From the NCBI RefSeq assembly GCF_038958875.1, contig NZ_CP152407.1:193501-257500 (forward strand): a stretch of 64,000 bases of DNA, given 5' to 3'. Shown here one piece after another: positions 52,427-60,766 of this stretch (its first letter is position 1; each line of letters begins with the position of its first letter). The notes beneath the pieces are model-generated. The model made no database searches and was not told the DNA's origin. It saw only the letters and a list, made by a program, of their open reading frames with translations. Source of the DNA: Acidovorax sp. FHTAMBA (GTDB lineage: Bacteria > Pseudomonadota > Gammaproteobacteria > Burkholderiales > Burkholderiaceae_C). Both the position numbers and the translations under genes were made by a program.

Positions 52427-53506
52427 TTACGCGCCAGCCGTCGCCTCTGCCGGCCGCTCTTCCTGCGTCTGCCCCGGATACCGCGCAAACCGCCTTGCCT
52501 CGGTGCCATGCACCGGGTCCTGCTGGGCCCAAGGCCACCCGCCGAACTGGGTGCGGCGGTAGTCGTTCATGGCCTGCATGATCTCGGCCTGGGTGTTCAT
52601 CACGAACGGGCCGTACTGCGCCACGGGCTCGCCAATGGGGCGGCCCTGCAGCACCAGGCATTCGACGGCGGTGGGGCCGGTGTTGGTCAGCACCCAGTCT
52701 TCGGTAGCCCGCACCTGCAGCGCGGCATGGCGGTCCACGTCCTGCGGGCCCACGCGCAGGCTGTCGCCCACAAAGAAGTACAGCATGCGCTGCGTGGTCT
52801 CACCCTTCGCCGCAGGCAGTGTCCATTGCGCACCGGGCTCCAGGTGGAGCGTCCAGATGGCGACGTCGCCTTCGGGCTGGGAGGCCCAGGATTCGGGCGG
52901 CGGCGACAGCGGATCGGGCGCGCCGGGCAGCGCACCGGCCACCACCGTCACCGTGGTGGCGCGGCCTGCGGCGTCGTGGTGCACCAGGCGCGGAATGCGC
53001 TCGTCCCACAGCATGGTGAAGTGCGGCTCGACCATCTTGTTGCGTGCGGGCAGGTTCAGCCAGATCTGAAAGAGCTCCAGCGGGTTGGGCTCGGTGGCGT
53101 TGAGCAGCGGGAACATCTCGGAGTGCACGATGCCCTTGCCGGCCGTGACCCACTGCACGTCGCCACCGCCAAAGCGTGCGGCGGCGCCCAGCGAGTCGGA
53201 ATGGTCGATGAGCCCCTTGCGCACCAGCGTCACGGTTTCAAAGCCCCTGTGCGGGTGGCCCGGAAAGCCCGGCACGGTGTCGCCGTGGTACATGCTCCAG
53301 CCGTCCTTGTCGCTGAAATCGCTGCCGATCTGGCGATCCTCAATGGGCACGGCCGGGCCAAACGCGGCGTTGCCTGCGGGATAGGCATCGTCGTGGTGCG
53401 CGCAGAAAAGAAACGGGTCGAGTGTGGGCCACTGCTGACCGAGCAGCTGGGCGCGCACGATGGGCACCAGGGCGGTGGTTGCTGCAGCAGGTGTGGACGA
53501 CGACAT
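52427..53506 (-). CDS. Pirin-family protein
   Basis: 359 residues of the bicupin pirin family. The iron ligands are in GFPGHPHRGFETVTLVRKG and GKGIVHSEMF, as in pirins with quercetinase-like activity. The C-terminal cupin is followed by a Gly/Trp tail (GGWPWAQQDP). ATG 53506 (MSSSTPAAA) is the most likely of several in-frame ATGs (53506, 53521, 53536). Function is not settled in the family. Confidence 0.88.
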   Translation of the reverse strand: MSSSTPAAATTALVPIVRAQLLGQQWPTLDPFLFCAHHDDAYPAGNAAFGPAVPIEDRQIGSDFSDKDGWSMYHGDTVPGFPGHPHRGFETVTLVRKGLIDHSDSLGAAARFGGGDVQWVTAGKGIVHSEMFPLLNATEPNPLELFQIWLNLPARNKMVEPHFTMLWDERIPRLVHHDAAGRATTVTVVAGALPGAPDPLSPPPESWASQPEGDVAIWTLHLEPGAQWTLPAAKGETTQRMLYFFVGDSLRVGPQDVDRHAALQVRATEDWVLTNTGPTAVECLVLQGRPIGEPVAQYGPFVMNTQAEIMQAMNDYRRTQFGGWPWAQQDPVHGTEARRFARYPGQTQEERPAEATAGA

Positions 53507-53835
53507 ACGGGGGCTCCTCATGTTGTGTTCCGCCACGATCGGGCGGTGTGCCTGTGGAATATGAAGCCAGTGTCGTTCGAACGGAAGTGCGGCCCGTGGA
53601 ACAGTGCGGTGCGGCGGGCAGGACAGTGGGGGGCTTTGCCTCCCGTGTTTTGCCAGAAAAGTTGAGTCTAATTCGGCTCTAGCGCTTATCTGTCAAGCGC
53701 TGACAGCTACTGTTTTAATAGCTTTCTATCCGTACGATTCCTGATCGCAAGCGTTGTGCATCGCAGCCGATGCTCCTTGGGCCGCGCAGACTGCCAGCAG
53801 GCGGCAGGCGGCCAGCGCGACGGTAACCGCGCTGC
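53507..53835. other. Gene-free interval between pirin and DUF1428 genes
   Basis: 329 bases with no convincing gene. It contains the pirin leader and a copy of palindromic repeat family 1 (53664-53725) in an A/T-rich stretch. I see no terminator. Confidence 0.6.
53664..53725 (-). repeat. Palindromic repeat family 1, copy 8
   Basis: GTCTAATTCGGCTCTAGCGC, then TTATCTGTCAAGCGCTGACA and GCTACTGTTTTAATAGC. Core AGCGCTT and AAGCGCT are perfect, with a six-base loop. Confidence 0.9.
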
Positions 53836-54204
53836 TCACGCCTTCACCTCGACCACGGGTTCGAAGCCGCCGAAGATCATGCGTTTGCCATCAAAGGGCA
53901 TGGGCGGGTTGCCGGGTTGGGACGGGTCCATGCGGGGGTCTTCCATCATCTTCTTCATGCCCGCGTCGCGCGTGGCTTTGTCGGGCCATTCGACCCACGA
54001 AAAGGCCACCGTCTCCTCGGCCGTGGCCTGGACCGCGCGGCGGAAATCGGTGACTTTGCCGTCGGGGACGTCGTCGCCCCAGCTTTCGATCACACGGATC
54101 GCGCCCAGCTCGATAAACAACGCGTCGAAATGGCGCGCGTGCTCAATGAACTTCTGCTTGTTGGCGGTAGGGACCGCGATCACGAAACCATCGATGTAGG
54201 ACAT
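53836..54204 (-). CDS. DUF1428-family protein
   Basis: 122 residues of the DUF1428 family (dimeric ferredoxin-like alpha/beta barrel). It begins YIDGFVIAVPTANKQKFIEH and ends KRMIFGGFEPVVE, both typical. No catalytic site is known. It is the last gene of the VOC-GST-DUF1579-DUF1428 operon. Confidence 0.88.
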   Translation of the reverse strand: MSYIDGFVIAVPTANKQKFIEHARHFDALFIELGAIRVIESWGDDVPDGKVTDFRRAVQATAEETVAFSWVEWPDKATRDAGMKKMMEDPRMDPSQPGNPPMPFDGKRMIFGGFEPVVEVKA

Positions 54205-54298
54205 GGCTTGACTCCTGTGAGGTTGACCAAGGGATGCGCCCGCCTGTGGGCGCCACGTATTCGTTCGGCGAACGCGGACCCGAGCCCGCCCCCATCCA

Positions 54299-54802
54299 TC
54301 ACTTGCGCCGATAGGTCGCCTGCATCATCTGCGACCAGCTGCCATCTGGCTGTAGCGCGAACGATGTCAAGGTGCGTTCGTTTGCGCTCACCAGCGTGAT
54401 CACGTCGCGGTAGCGGGCGGTCTTGCCGTCGTCCTTGAAGCTGGGGCCTTCGGTCTCCAGGGTCAGCACCTTCTGGTCGGCATCGAGCACGCCTTCGTAC
54501 ACGAACATGTGGGTCATCATCGAGCCCACCCAGGTGCCGCGGAACACGCTCTTCTCGGGGTCGTAGCCCAGCGTCATCAACATGTGGGCTTCGCCCCCGC
54601 CGGGCATGGTGCCCGTGCCTTCGCACAGCACCCACAGGTCGCCCAGGGCGCGCACATGCTCGGAGCCGGTGGATTGCTCTTGAGCGGGCGCGTCGGACTC
54701 GCCGGACTCGCCGGGTGGGGCGTCGCAGTTGGCGTCGCTGGTCCAGTCGCCAATCAGCTGCTGCAGCCAGCGGTGCATGGCGTGGGGTTCGGCATTCATC
54801 AT
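54299..54802 (-). CDS. DUF1579-family protein
   Basis: 167 residues of the DUF1579 family (lipocalin-like beta barrel): LQQLIGDWTSDANC at the start, LGDLWVLCEGTGTMPG, GYDPEKSVFRGTWVGSM and SFALQPDGSWSQMMQATYRR. An acidic insert (GESGESDAPAQEQ) lies at about 30-42. It follows the GST gene by 58 bp in the same direction and is probably co-regulated. Confidence 0.86.
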   Translation of the reverse strand: MMNAEPHAMHRWLQQLIGDWTSDANCDAPPGESGESDAPAQEQSTGSEHVRALGDLWVLCEGTGTMPGGGEAHMLMTLGYDPEKSVFRGTWVGSMMTHMFVYEGVLDADQKVLTLETEGPSFKDDGKTARYRDVITLVSANERTLTSFALQPDGSWSQMMQATYRRK

Positions 54803-54860
54803 TTCGGTCTCCTAGGTGGTTGGGGTTTGGCAATTCAGTCAACTTGGGTGGTCGATCCCG

Positions 54861-55559
54861 TCAATCACGGTCTGGCGCCCCGAGCGGAAAGTAGTGGCGG
54901 TAGGGGCGGCCGCCCTCCACGGCCTGCGCAAATGAGGGCCGCGCCAGCAGTCGCGCGCGGTAGGCGCGCAGCAGGGGGTAGCTGGCGGCAATGGGGTGCG
55001 TCCAATCGGCATAGAACAGCGCGGGCGCCGCTGCGCAGTCGGCCATCGTGAAACCGTCGCCCGCAGCCCAGGTGCGGCGGGCCCATTCGCCTTCCAGCCA
55101 TGCATAGGCCTTCTCCAGCTTGTCAGCGGCCCAGGCCACGCCGTCAACGCGCTTGGCGGGGTCGCCAGTCAACGCAGCGTTCACCGCGTGCTGGACGGGC
55201 GCCATCACGTGCAGGTCAAAGAACCGGTCCATGAACCGCACCTGCAACGCCGCTGCAGGGTCGGCCGGTATCAGCTGCACAGGCCCCGGGTGGGCCAACT
55301 GCAGGTGCTCGATCACGATGCTGCTCTCCACCACCGTGTGATCGCCATCCACCAGAAGCGGAAATTTCGCCAACGGCCAGCGGCGCAGCCATTCGGGCGC
55401 ATGGTTGCCCGGCGCAGCGGGGTCGAGATTGCGCAATTCAAAGGGAGTCCCGTTTTCATACAGCGCAGTCAGCACCTTCTGGGTGTAGGACGAGAAAGGG
55501 TGTCCATAGAGGGCAAGCATGGCCGCACCTGCGTTGGGGTTCTGCGGCGCAAGGCTCAT
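54861..55559 (-). CDS. Glutathione S-transferase
   Basis: 232 residues. The thioredoxin-fold N-terminal domain (LYGHPFSSYTQKVLTALYEN; ARKFPLLVDGDHTVVESSIV in pieces) and helical C-terminal domain with AAGDGFTMADCAAAPAL fit a GST, likely conjugating glutathione to electrophiles. ATG 55559 overlaps the VOC gene stop (ATGA), and the thioredoxin strand begins about residue 14. A shorter form from 55520 is possible. Confidence 0.9.
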   Translation of the reverse strand: MSLAPQNPNAGAAMLALYGHPFSSYTQKVLTALYENGTPFELRNLDPAAPGNHAPEWLRRWPLAKFPLLVDGDHTVVESSIVIEHLQLAHPGPVQLIPADPAAALQVRFMDRFFDLHVMAPVQHAVNAALTGDPAKRVDGVAWAADKLEKAYAWLEGEWARRTWAAGDGFTMADCAAAPALFYADWTHPIAASYPLLRAYRARLLARPSFAQAVEGGRPYRHYFPLGAPDRD

Positions 55560-55984
55560 TCGGGCGCCACCACCATCCACGGCACACCAAAGCGGTCGGC
55601 CACCATGCCGAAGGCTTTCGAAAAGAACGTTGAGGCCAGTGGCATGTGGACCTGACCGCCATCGGCCAGGGCGTTGAAGAGCCGCTTTGCCTCGGCTTCA
55701 TCCGCCGGGCTCAGCGCCAGCGAGATGCCCTGGAAGCTGGTGGTGCCCGACCCCATGCCGTCTGACGCCATCACTGTCGTCTCGCCCACGGTGAATTCGG
55801 CGTGCATGACCATGTCGGGCGCGGGGCCCGGGCCGCCGCCTTCGCCGCAACCGGGCGCCCCGGCGGGCTCGGGGTTTTCCTTGAAACGCATGAGCGTGGT
55901 GACTTTGGCGCCCAGCGCGCTGCGGTAGAAGTCCAGCGCCTCTTCACAGCGGCCTTCAAACATCAGGTAGGACTCGACTTTCAT
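55556..55984 (-). CDS. VOC-family (PhnB-like) protein
   Basis: 142 residues of the vicinal-oxygen-chelate superfamily, PhnB/YjdN group: VESYLMFEGRCEEALDFYRS at the start, ALGAKVTTLMRFKE, AEFTVGETTVMASDGM, FNALADGGQVHMPLA and the final WMVVAPE. Usual metal residues are partly replaced, as is common in this subgroup. First gene of the operon, facing the TetR gene across 112 bp that contains two operator-like sites. Confidence 0.88.
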   Translation of the reverse strand: MKVESYLMFEGRCEEALDFYRSALGAKVTTLMRFKENPEPAGAPGCGEGGGPGPAPDMVMHAEFTVGETTVMASDGMGSGTTSFQGISLALSPADEAEAKRLFNALADGGQVHMPLASTFFSKAFGMVADRFGVPWMVVAPE

Positions 55985-56037
55985 GGGTGCTTTCCTTAGG
56001 GATGGTGGAGGGGTGAAACCGGTATCGGCATTCAATT

Positions 56038-56052
56038 GTGAACACCGTCCAC
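56038..56052. promoter_or_regulatory. Operator-like near-palindrome 1 (TetR)
   Basis: GTGAACACCGTCCAC, an interrupted palindrome (GTGAAC-N3-GTCCAC, one mismatch). It recurs as ATGAACAGTGTCCAC 32 bp downstream. It lies in the 112-bp divergent region between the VOC operon and tetR. Confidence 0.6.
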
Positions 56053-56069
56053 AAAAGATAGCAGAGATA

Positions 56070-56084
56070 ATGAACAGTGTCCAC
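56070..56084. promoter_or_regulatory. Operator-like near-palindrome 2 (TetR)
   Basis: ATGAACAGTGTCCAC, partner of the site at 56038-56052, with centres 32 bp (about three helical turns) apart. Both share TGAACA-N2-GTCCACA. Confidence 0.6.
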
Positions 56085-56096
56085 ATTTCGACGTTC

Positions 56097-56726
56097 ATGA
56101 CTGCAACCAACCGCAACACGTACCGCCACGGTGACCTGCGCCGCGCCCTGCTGGACGCAGGCATCGAACTGGCCCGCGCCGGCGGCCCCGACGCCGTCGT
56201 GCTGCGCGAGGCCACCCGCCGCGCGGGCGTGGCGCCCAATGCGGCGTACCGCCACTTCGCCAACCGGGACGACCTGCTGGGCGCCGTGCGCGCGGCGGCC
56301 GTGGCCGCGGCGGCGCGGTTCATGGAGGCGGAGCTGGAGCGCGTGCCCCTGCAGGGCAGCGCCACCGAGCAGGCACGCGCCAAGGTGCGCGCCGTGGGCG
56401 CGGGCTACATGCGGTTTGCGCAGGCCGAGACCGGCCTGTTCCGCACGGCGTTCGGGGGCCAGTTCAGCGTGCAGCAGCAGCCCGACCCGGCCATGGGGGG
56501 CGCCACCGGCCGCAACCCGTTTGAACACCTCAGCGCGGCACTGGACGCGCTGGTGGCAGCAGGCGCGCTGCCCGCAGAACGCCGGCCCGGGGCGGAATAC
56601 CTGGCCTGGTCCACCGTGCACGGGATGGCGCTGCTGAGCCTGGATGGCCCGTTGCGCGGCGTGCCGCCTGCCATGCTGCAGGCGCTTGGCCAGCGTCTGC
56701 TCGACATGGTGGAACGCGGGCTGTAG
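56097..56726 (+). CDS. TetR/AcrR-family regulator
   Basis: 209 residues. The N-terminal helix-turn-helix (RHGDLRRALLDAGIELARAG, VVLREATRRAGVAPNAAYRH, FANRDDLLGAV) is typical. The ligand-binding C-terminus has the TetR_C33-like pattern FRTAFGGQFS. ATG 56097 begins MTATNRNTYRHG; an ATG at 56070 would put the second operator-like site inside the gene. It is divergent from the VOC-GST-DUF1579-DUF1428 operon and likely represses it and itself. The inducer is unknown. Confidence 0.88.
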   Translation: MTATNRNTYRHGDLRRALLDAGIELARAGGPDAVVLREATRRAGVAPNAAYRHFANRDDLLGAVRAAAVAAAARFMEAELERVPLQGSATEQARAKVRAVGAGYMRFAQAETGLFRTAFGGQFSVQQQPDPAMGGATGRNPFEHLSAALDALVAAGALPAERRPGAEYLAWSTVHGMALLSLDGPLRGVPPAMLQALGQRLLDMVERGL

Positions 56727-56760
56727 CACGGCCCGCCCGGGGAGCGCCGGGGCCCGAAGC

Positions 56761-57633
56761 TCAGTTGCCCTTGGCCTCGAAGAAGGGCTTGCCCTGGATG
56801 GCCTCCAGGCCCAGCGTGAAGGTTCTCAGCGGCTCCAGGGGCTTGTCCTGACCTTTTTTCACAGGCCGTGGCACGTTGGGGTTGAGGGCGGGCTCCACAC
56901 AGCCTGTGCGCACCGCCTGCTCCACTTCGCGGCTCAGTGCCCGGCGCTGGCCCAGGCGGCTGCCCGACAGGAACAACATGTCGCCCTGAAGCTCTGCCCG
57001 CTGGTCCATGGGGGGCATGGCCTGGAGCTGATCGAACCCCACGCGCACGGAATTGGCACCGTCCAGGCGGTATTGCACCACCTTCACCACCGGCGCCTTG
57101 CCCGGTGCTCCGTCCACCACCTCGCCCAGGTAGAAGGTGCGCACCGCCTGCGCGGGCAAGGCGGGCAACTGGTAGCTCTCCGACCAGGTGCTGTTGTCCG
57201 CGACAAACAGCGGCCGCAGCGTGGCGGGGGGCTGGTCGTCGGCCGACACCGCAAACACCGGCGCCCGGGCGTTGGACAGCGAGCGGCCGTGAAAGTCGAA
57301 CTCGACCCGGTCGCCCAGCGCCGCCACCTTGCGCGCAAAGGCCGGAAACAGGGTCTGCTCCGGCCGCACCTGCTGCAAGCGAACGCCGGTGCCCTCCGAC
57401 TTCCAGCGGCCCGCCATCAGCATGTCCAGCGCGCCGCCCGTCACCGCAAAGCAGAACGTGTTGTCCGCCAGCAGTGCGAGCTGCGTGACGGTGTCCACCG
57501 AGCCACCGCGGTAATCGCCCACATAGCGCGCCTCGGCGGGCGTGGCGGCGTGGGTGGCAAAGCTGGCCGCCAGAGAGACGAGCGCAGCAGCCAGCGTGCA
57601 GGCGCTGCGCAAGGGGCGAAGGGTGTGGTTCAC
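56761..57633 (-). CDS. Exported protein of unknown function
   Basis: About 290 residues. A signal peptide (RPLRSACTLAAALVSLAASF, cleaved near THAATP) suggests export. The mature part starts YVGDYRGGSVDTVTQLALLA and contains LLADNTFCFAVTGG and GRWKSEGTGVRLQQVRP, a lipocalin-like or beta-sheet pattern; near the end, KKGQDKPLEPLRTFTLGLEA. I do not recognise the family. The GTG at 57633 is the best available start (no ATG near the signal peptide), so the exact 5' end is uncertain. Confidence 0.65.
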   Translation of the reverse strand: MNHTLRPLRSACTLAAALVSLAASFATHAATPAEARYVGDYRGGSVDTVTQLALLADNTFCFAVTGGALDMLMAGRWKSEGTGVRLQQVRPEQTLFPAFARKVAALGDRVEFDFHGRSLSNARAPVFAVSADDQPPATLRPLFVADNSTWSESYQLPALPAQAVRTFYLGEVVDGAPGKAPVVKVVQYRLDGANSVRVGFDQLQAMPPMDQRAELQGDMLFLSGSRLGQRRALSREVEQAVRTGCVEPALNPNVPRPVKKGQDKPLEPLRTFTLGLEAIQGKPFFEAKGN

Positions 57634-57773
57634 GACGTGCGTCCAGGAGCAAGGGTGGACCACTATATCGCCGCAGCACCCGGTGGTGCTGACGGCCTGC
57701 AGGCACCACCCGGTTCCGGTCTTTCTGCCTACACTGCATGCACCATCGACTGCCGATCGCCGCAAGGAGCACC

Positions 57774-58820
57774 ATGCGCCACCGTTCACTCTGGATCGCC
57801 CTGAGCCTGCTAGCCTGCCTGGGGCCGGGCGCCGCGCACGCACAGTCTGCGGGCCACGCTTGGCGCACCAGCGCCACCCCCACAGAACAGGCCCTGGATG
57901 CCACGGCGTTCCAGGGGGCGGGCGAGGTGCTGGCGCAGCAGCTCACCGATGTGGAAAGCGCCGTGGTGGTGTTGCGCGGCCGGGTGGTGTACAGCTACTA
58001 CCGCGATGGCGATGCGGACAGGCTGCGCGACACCCAGTCGGCCTCCAAAAGTGCGCTGTCGGCGCTGGTGGGCACGGCCATCGCGCAGGGCCGCATCGCC
58101 AGCGTGGACCAGCGCGTGACCGAGCTGGTGCCGGAATGGGCACCCCTGAACAGCGACCCGCGCGCCGCCACCATCACGCTGCGGCATCTGCTGACCCTGA
58201 CGCCGGGCTTCTCGCAGGCCGACACGCCCCGCACCCGCGCAGGTACCGCTGCCCCGCTGCCCCCGCAGGAAGCCTGGGCGCGGCCGCTGGCGGCAGAGCC
58301 GGGGCAGGTGTTCGCGTATGACAACTCCGTCACGCCGCTGGTGGTGGCTGTACTGGAGAAAACCACCGGCATGCCCCTGGCCGACTACGCGCGCCAACAG
58401 CTCGTGGGCCCGCTGGGCTTTGCCGAGCCGCGCTACCAGGGCAGCATCGTGCACCTGCGCACGCTGGACATGGCCAAGCTCGGCCAGCTGTACCTGCAAC
58501 GCGGCCAGTGGGACGGCAAGCCGCTGGTGCCTGCGGCGTATGTCGATGCCTCGGTGCAGGCCCAGAGCGCGGGCGGCCCTCCCGCGGGATTGCACTACGG
58601 CCAGCTGTGGTGGGTGGTGCCGGGCAAGGCGCCACGGGCCACCTTCATGGCCAGCGGGTGGGGCGGGCAGCTCATCTGGGTGTATCCGCCGCTGGACCTG
58701 GTGGTGGCCACCACATCCACCGTGTCGGCAGAAAGCGGTCAACGCGGGCAGGCCTTGCAGTGGATTCGCCAGCAGGCCTTTGCCGCAGCCCAGCGCCGTG
58801 TGGCGGCAGAGCCGAACTAG
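57774..58820 (+). CDS. Beta-lactamase-family serine hydrolase
   Basis: 348 residues with a signal peptide (MRHRSLWIALSLLACLGPGA, cleaved near AHAQS), so periplasmic or exported. The class C beta-lactamase/DD-peptidase fold shows the SxxK motif in TQSASKSALSALVG, the YxN motif in AYDNSVTPL and HLLTLTPGFSQ, with a late Gly-rich ASGWGGQLIWVYP. Actual substrate could be a peptide, ester or amide. ATG 57774 follows AAGGAGCACC, a strong ribosome-binding site. Confidence 0.88.
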   Translation: MRHRSLWIALSLLACLGPGAAHAQSAGHAWRTSATPTEQALDATAFQGAGEVLAQQLTDVESAVVVLRGRVVYSYYRDGDADRLRDTQSASKSALSALVGTAIAQGRIASVDQRVTELVPEWAPLNSDPRAATITLRHLLTLTPGFSQADTPRTRAGTAAPLPPQEAWARPLAAEPGQVFAYDNSVTPLVVAVLEKTTGMPLADYARQQLVGPLGFAEPRYQGSIVHLRTLDMAKLGQLYLQRGQWDGKPLVPAAYVDASVQAQSAGGPPAGLHYGQLWWVVPGKAPRATFMASGWGGQLIWVYPPLDLVVATTSTVSAESGQRGQALQWIRQQAFAAAQRRVAAEPN

Positions 58821-58847
58821 CGCAGGACAGGCCCCTGCGCCCCGTGG

Positions 58848-59432
58848 TCATCCCGGTGCCTTGCCCACAAACGCCACCGTCAGCCCCTCGGCCGTGACGG
58901 TGATCGGCCCGGGCTGCAGGCCCAGGCCGTCCAGCACGGCCGTATCCTGCGGGCGCAGCTGGTGCAGGGTGACTTCGCGCAACGACTGCTCGGCCATCGC
59001 CGGGGCGTAGGTATTGAGCAGCTGCACCACCGCCGGCTTCAGCGTGGGGAAGTCCAGCCGGCCCAGCCGGATCTGGTGGGCCCGCAGCGTGCGGTCGCTG
59101 GCCTCGTAGCGCAGCGCGAACTCCACATCGAACAGGCCCGCATGGCTGCGCCGCAAGGCCGGGCCCGCCGCGTCCACCACCATGGCCGCGCCCAGGCGGT
59201 TCACCTCGGGCAGCAGGCGCAGCGCGGGCGCCTGCAGGGTCAGATCGAGCAGGCCCTGCACCGGCACACTGCGCGGAAACCGCTGCGCCGCCATGTCCTG
59301 CAGCTGGGCCAGCGGCACGGTGTAGCGGGACTGGGCCCGTGCGCCACGCGCCACCAGCAGCAGCAGCCAGCCCGCCCCGCCCAGGGCCAGGCTGCTGGAA
59401 GCGGTGTTCAGAAATCGTCTGCGGTGCAGCAT
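58848..59432 (-). CDS. DUF1439-family exported protein
   Basis: 194 residues. The N-terminus (MLHRRRFLNTASSSLALGGA) is a signal peptide with a twin-arginine-like RRRFL, ending near GARAQ. The mature part matches the DUF1439 (YceB-like) pattern: YTVPLAQLQDMAAQRFPRSV, LLPEVNRLGAAMVVDAAG, FDVEFALRYE and TLKPAVVQLLNTYAP. Family members resemble lipid-binding SMP/StARkin-like folds, but activity is unknown. A lipobox is absent here. Confidence 0.82.
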   Translation of the reverse strand: MLHRRRFLNTASSSLALGGAGWLLLLVARGARAQSRYTVPLAQLQDMAAQRFPRSVPVQGLLDLTLQAPALRLLPEVNRLGAAMVVDAAGPALRRSHAGLFDVEFALRYEASDRTLRAHQIRLGRLDFPTLKPAVVQLLNTYAPAMAEQSLREVTLHQLRPQDTAVLDGLGLQPGPITVTAEGLTVAFVGKAPG

Positions 59433-59573
59433 GCGGCAGTCTCCTGGAAGGCCCGTGGGACCGGTTCAGGATGAAAAGGTGCAGCCTGCGTCACCAGGGG
59501 TTACAACAAAAACTGCGGGCGCCTGCCATTGCGCCCCGGCGGCGGCGGCTGAAAGGTGCGATGCCCTGTCGCC

Positions 59574-59825
59574 CTATCGCCCCACCACAGACCAGCCGGC
59601 CTTCTGGTTGGATTTGTCGTTTTCGTATTCCCACGCGGTGCCGCAGCGGTCGCACACATAGCGGGTGATGGTGACGGGGCCCGTGTCGCGGTCTTCCTTG
59701 CGGTTGCCGCGCTGCACCAGCTCGGCGTGGCCGGGCGCCTTGCGCCAGTTGCGCTGGATGCCTTGGCAGGGCTCGCACAGCGCCATGGGCTTGAGTTCGT
59801 TCTGTCGGGCGAGGTCTTTGGTCAT
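59574..59825 (-). CDS. Small zinc-ribbon-like protein
   Basis: 83 residues. Two CxxC pairs (ALCEPCQG near 17-20 and YVCDRCGTAW near 57-60) would bind one zinc, framing TITRYVCDRCGTAWEYEND. Function unknown. It lies in a gap between the DUF1439 gene and the 3-methyladenine glycosylase, with a family 1 repeat upstream. Confidence 0.7.
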   Translation of the reverse strand: MTKDLARQNELKPMALCEPCQGIQRNWRKAPGHAELVQRGNRKEDRDTGPVTITRYVCDRCGTAWEYENDKSNQKAGWSVVGR

Positions 59826-59932
59826 GGGGGGCAGCCGTCGGGGGCTGGTGGATGGGTGGGTGGGTTCGTGTACGGCGGGCGGCTACTGTAAGGCACCTGC
59901 GGGTGCAAGGGCGCGGCGCGGGGCAACATTTT

Positions 59933-59985
59933 CAAGCCAAATTGGCCCCCAGCGCTTGCTGGATAAGCGCAAGCAGCTATGAAAA
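59933..59985 (-). repeat. Palindromic repeat family 1, copy 9
   Basis: CAAGCCAAATTGGCCCCCAG, then CGCTTGCTGGATAAGCGCAA and GCAGCTATGAAAAAAA. Located 98 bp upstream of the 3-methyladenine glycosylase start. Confidence 0.88.
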
Positions 59986-60082
59986 AAAGAGTGTTCCATC
60001 AGCCCGTCGTAGGCCGCAGAGCACAACGCCATGCGCCACCTCACCAGGCCAACGCAGTCTGGCGGCCGCTAGCATCACCCCC

Positions 60083-60736
60083 ATGCTGCGCCAGCCCTCG
60101 TCTGCCACGACAACGCCATCTCTCGACACTCCGCCTGTATGCGCCGCGATTGACTTTGCTGCGCCAGCGCAGGACGTGGCCAGGCGCCTGATCGGCGTGA
60201 CGCTGCTGGTGGACGGCGTGGGCGGCACCATTGTGGAAACCGAGGCCTATGACCAGACGGACCCTGCGTCGCACACCTTCGGCGGCGCCACGCCGCGCAA
60301 TGCCGCCATGTTTGGCCCGCCCGGCTGTGCGTATGTGTACCGGTCGTACGGGCTGCACTGGTGCATCAACACCGTGTGCCGCGAGGCCGGGCACGGCGCC
60401 GGTGTGCTGCTGCGCGCGCTGGAGCCCACCCATGGCATCGCCACCATGCAGGCGCGGCGCGGTCTGCAGGACGTGCGCTTGCTGTGCGCAGGGCCCGGGC
60501 GGCTGGCGCAGGCGCTGGGCATCGAGGCCAGCATGAACGGGCGGCCGCTGAGTCTGCCGCCGTTTTCGTTGCTGGAGCCGCAGGGGGCGGGGGCCATCGA
60601 CGTGGTCGCGGGCCCGCGCATTGGCATCTCGAAGGCAGTCGATGTGCCCTGGCGGTTTGGGCTGCGCGGCTCGCGCTACCTCAGCCGCGCGTTTGTGGTG
60701 CCCACCGGTGGTGGTCGGCCCAGCGGCGTGGGCTGA
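60083..60736 (+). CDS. DNA-3-methyladenine glycosylase (AAG/MPG family)
   Basis: A base-excision repair glycosylase that removes alkylated and deaminated purines. The 217 residues have VETEAYDQTDPASHTFGGAT with the catalytic glutamate, NAAMFGPPGCAYVYRSYGLH, GVLLRALEP, LCAGPGRLAQALGI and the C-terminal PWRFGLRGSRYLSR. It is the mammalian AAG-type fold, not E. coli Tag or AlkA. ATG 60083 is the usual family start; upstream in-frame residues run back through the repeat and are not gene-like. Confidence 0.92.
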   Translation: MLRQPSSATTTPSLDTPPVCAAIDFAAPAQDVARRLIGVTLLVDGVGGTIVETEAYDQTDPASHTFGGATPRNAAMFGPPGCAYVYRSYGLHWCINTVCREAGHGAGVLLRALEPTHGIATMQARRGLQDVRLLCAGPGRLAQALGIEASMNGRPLSLPPFSLLEPQGAGAIDVVAGPRIGISKAVDVPWRFGLRGSRYLSRAFVVPTGGGRPSGVG

Positions 60737-60766
60737 CTGCCGGGCTGCAGGCTGGGCGGTGGCCGG

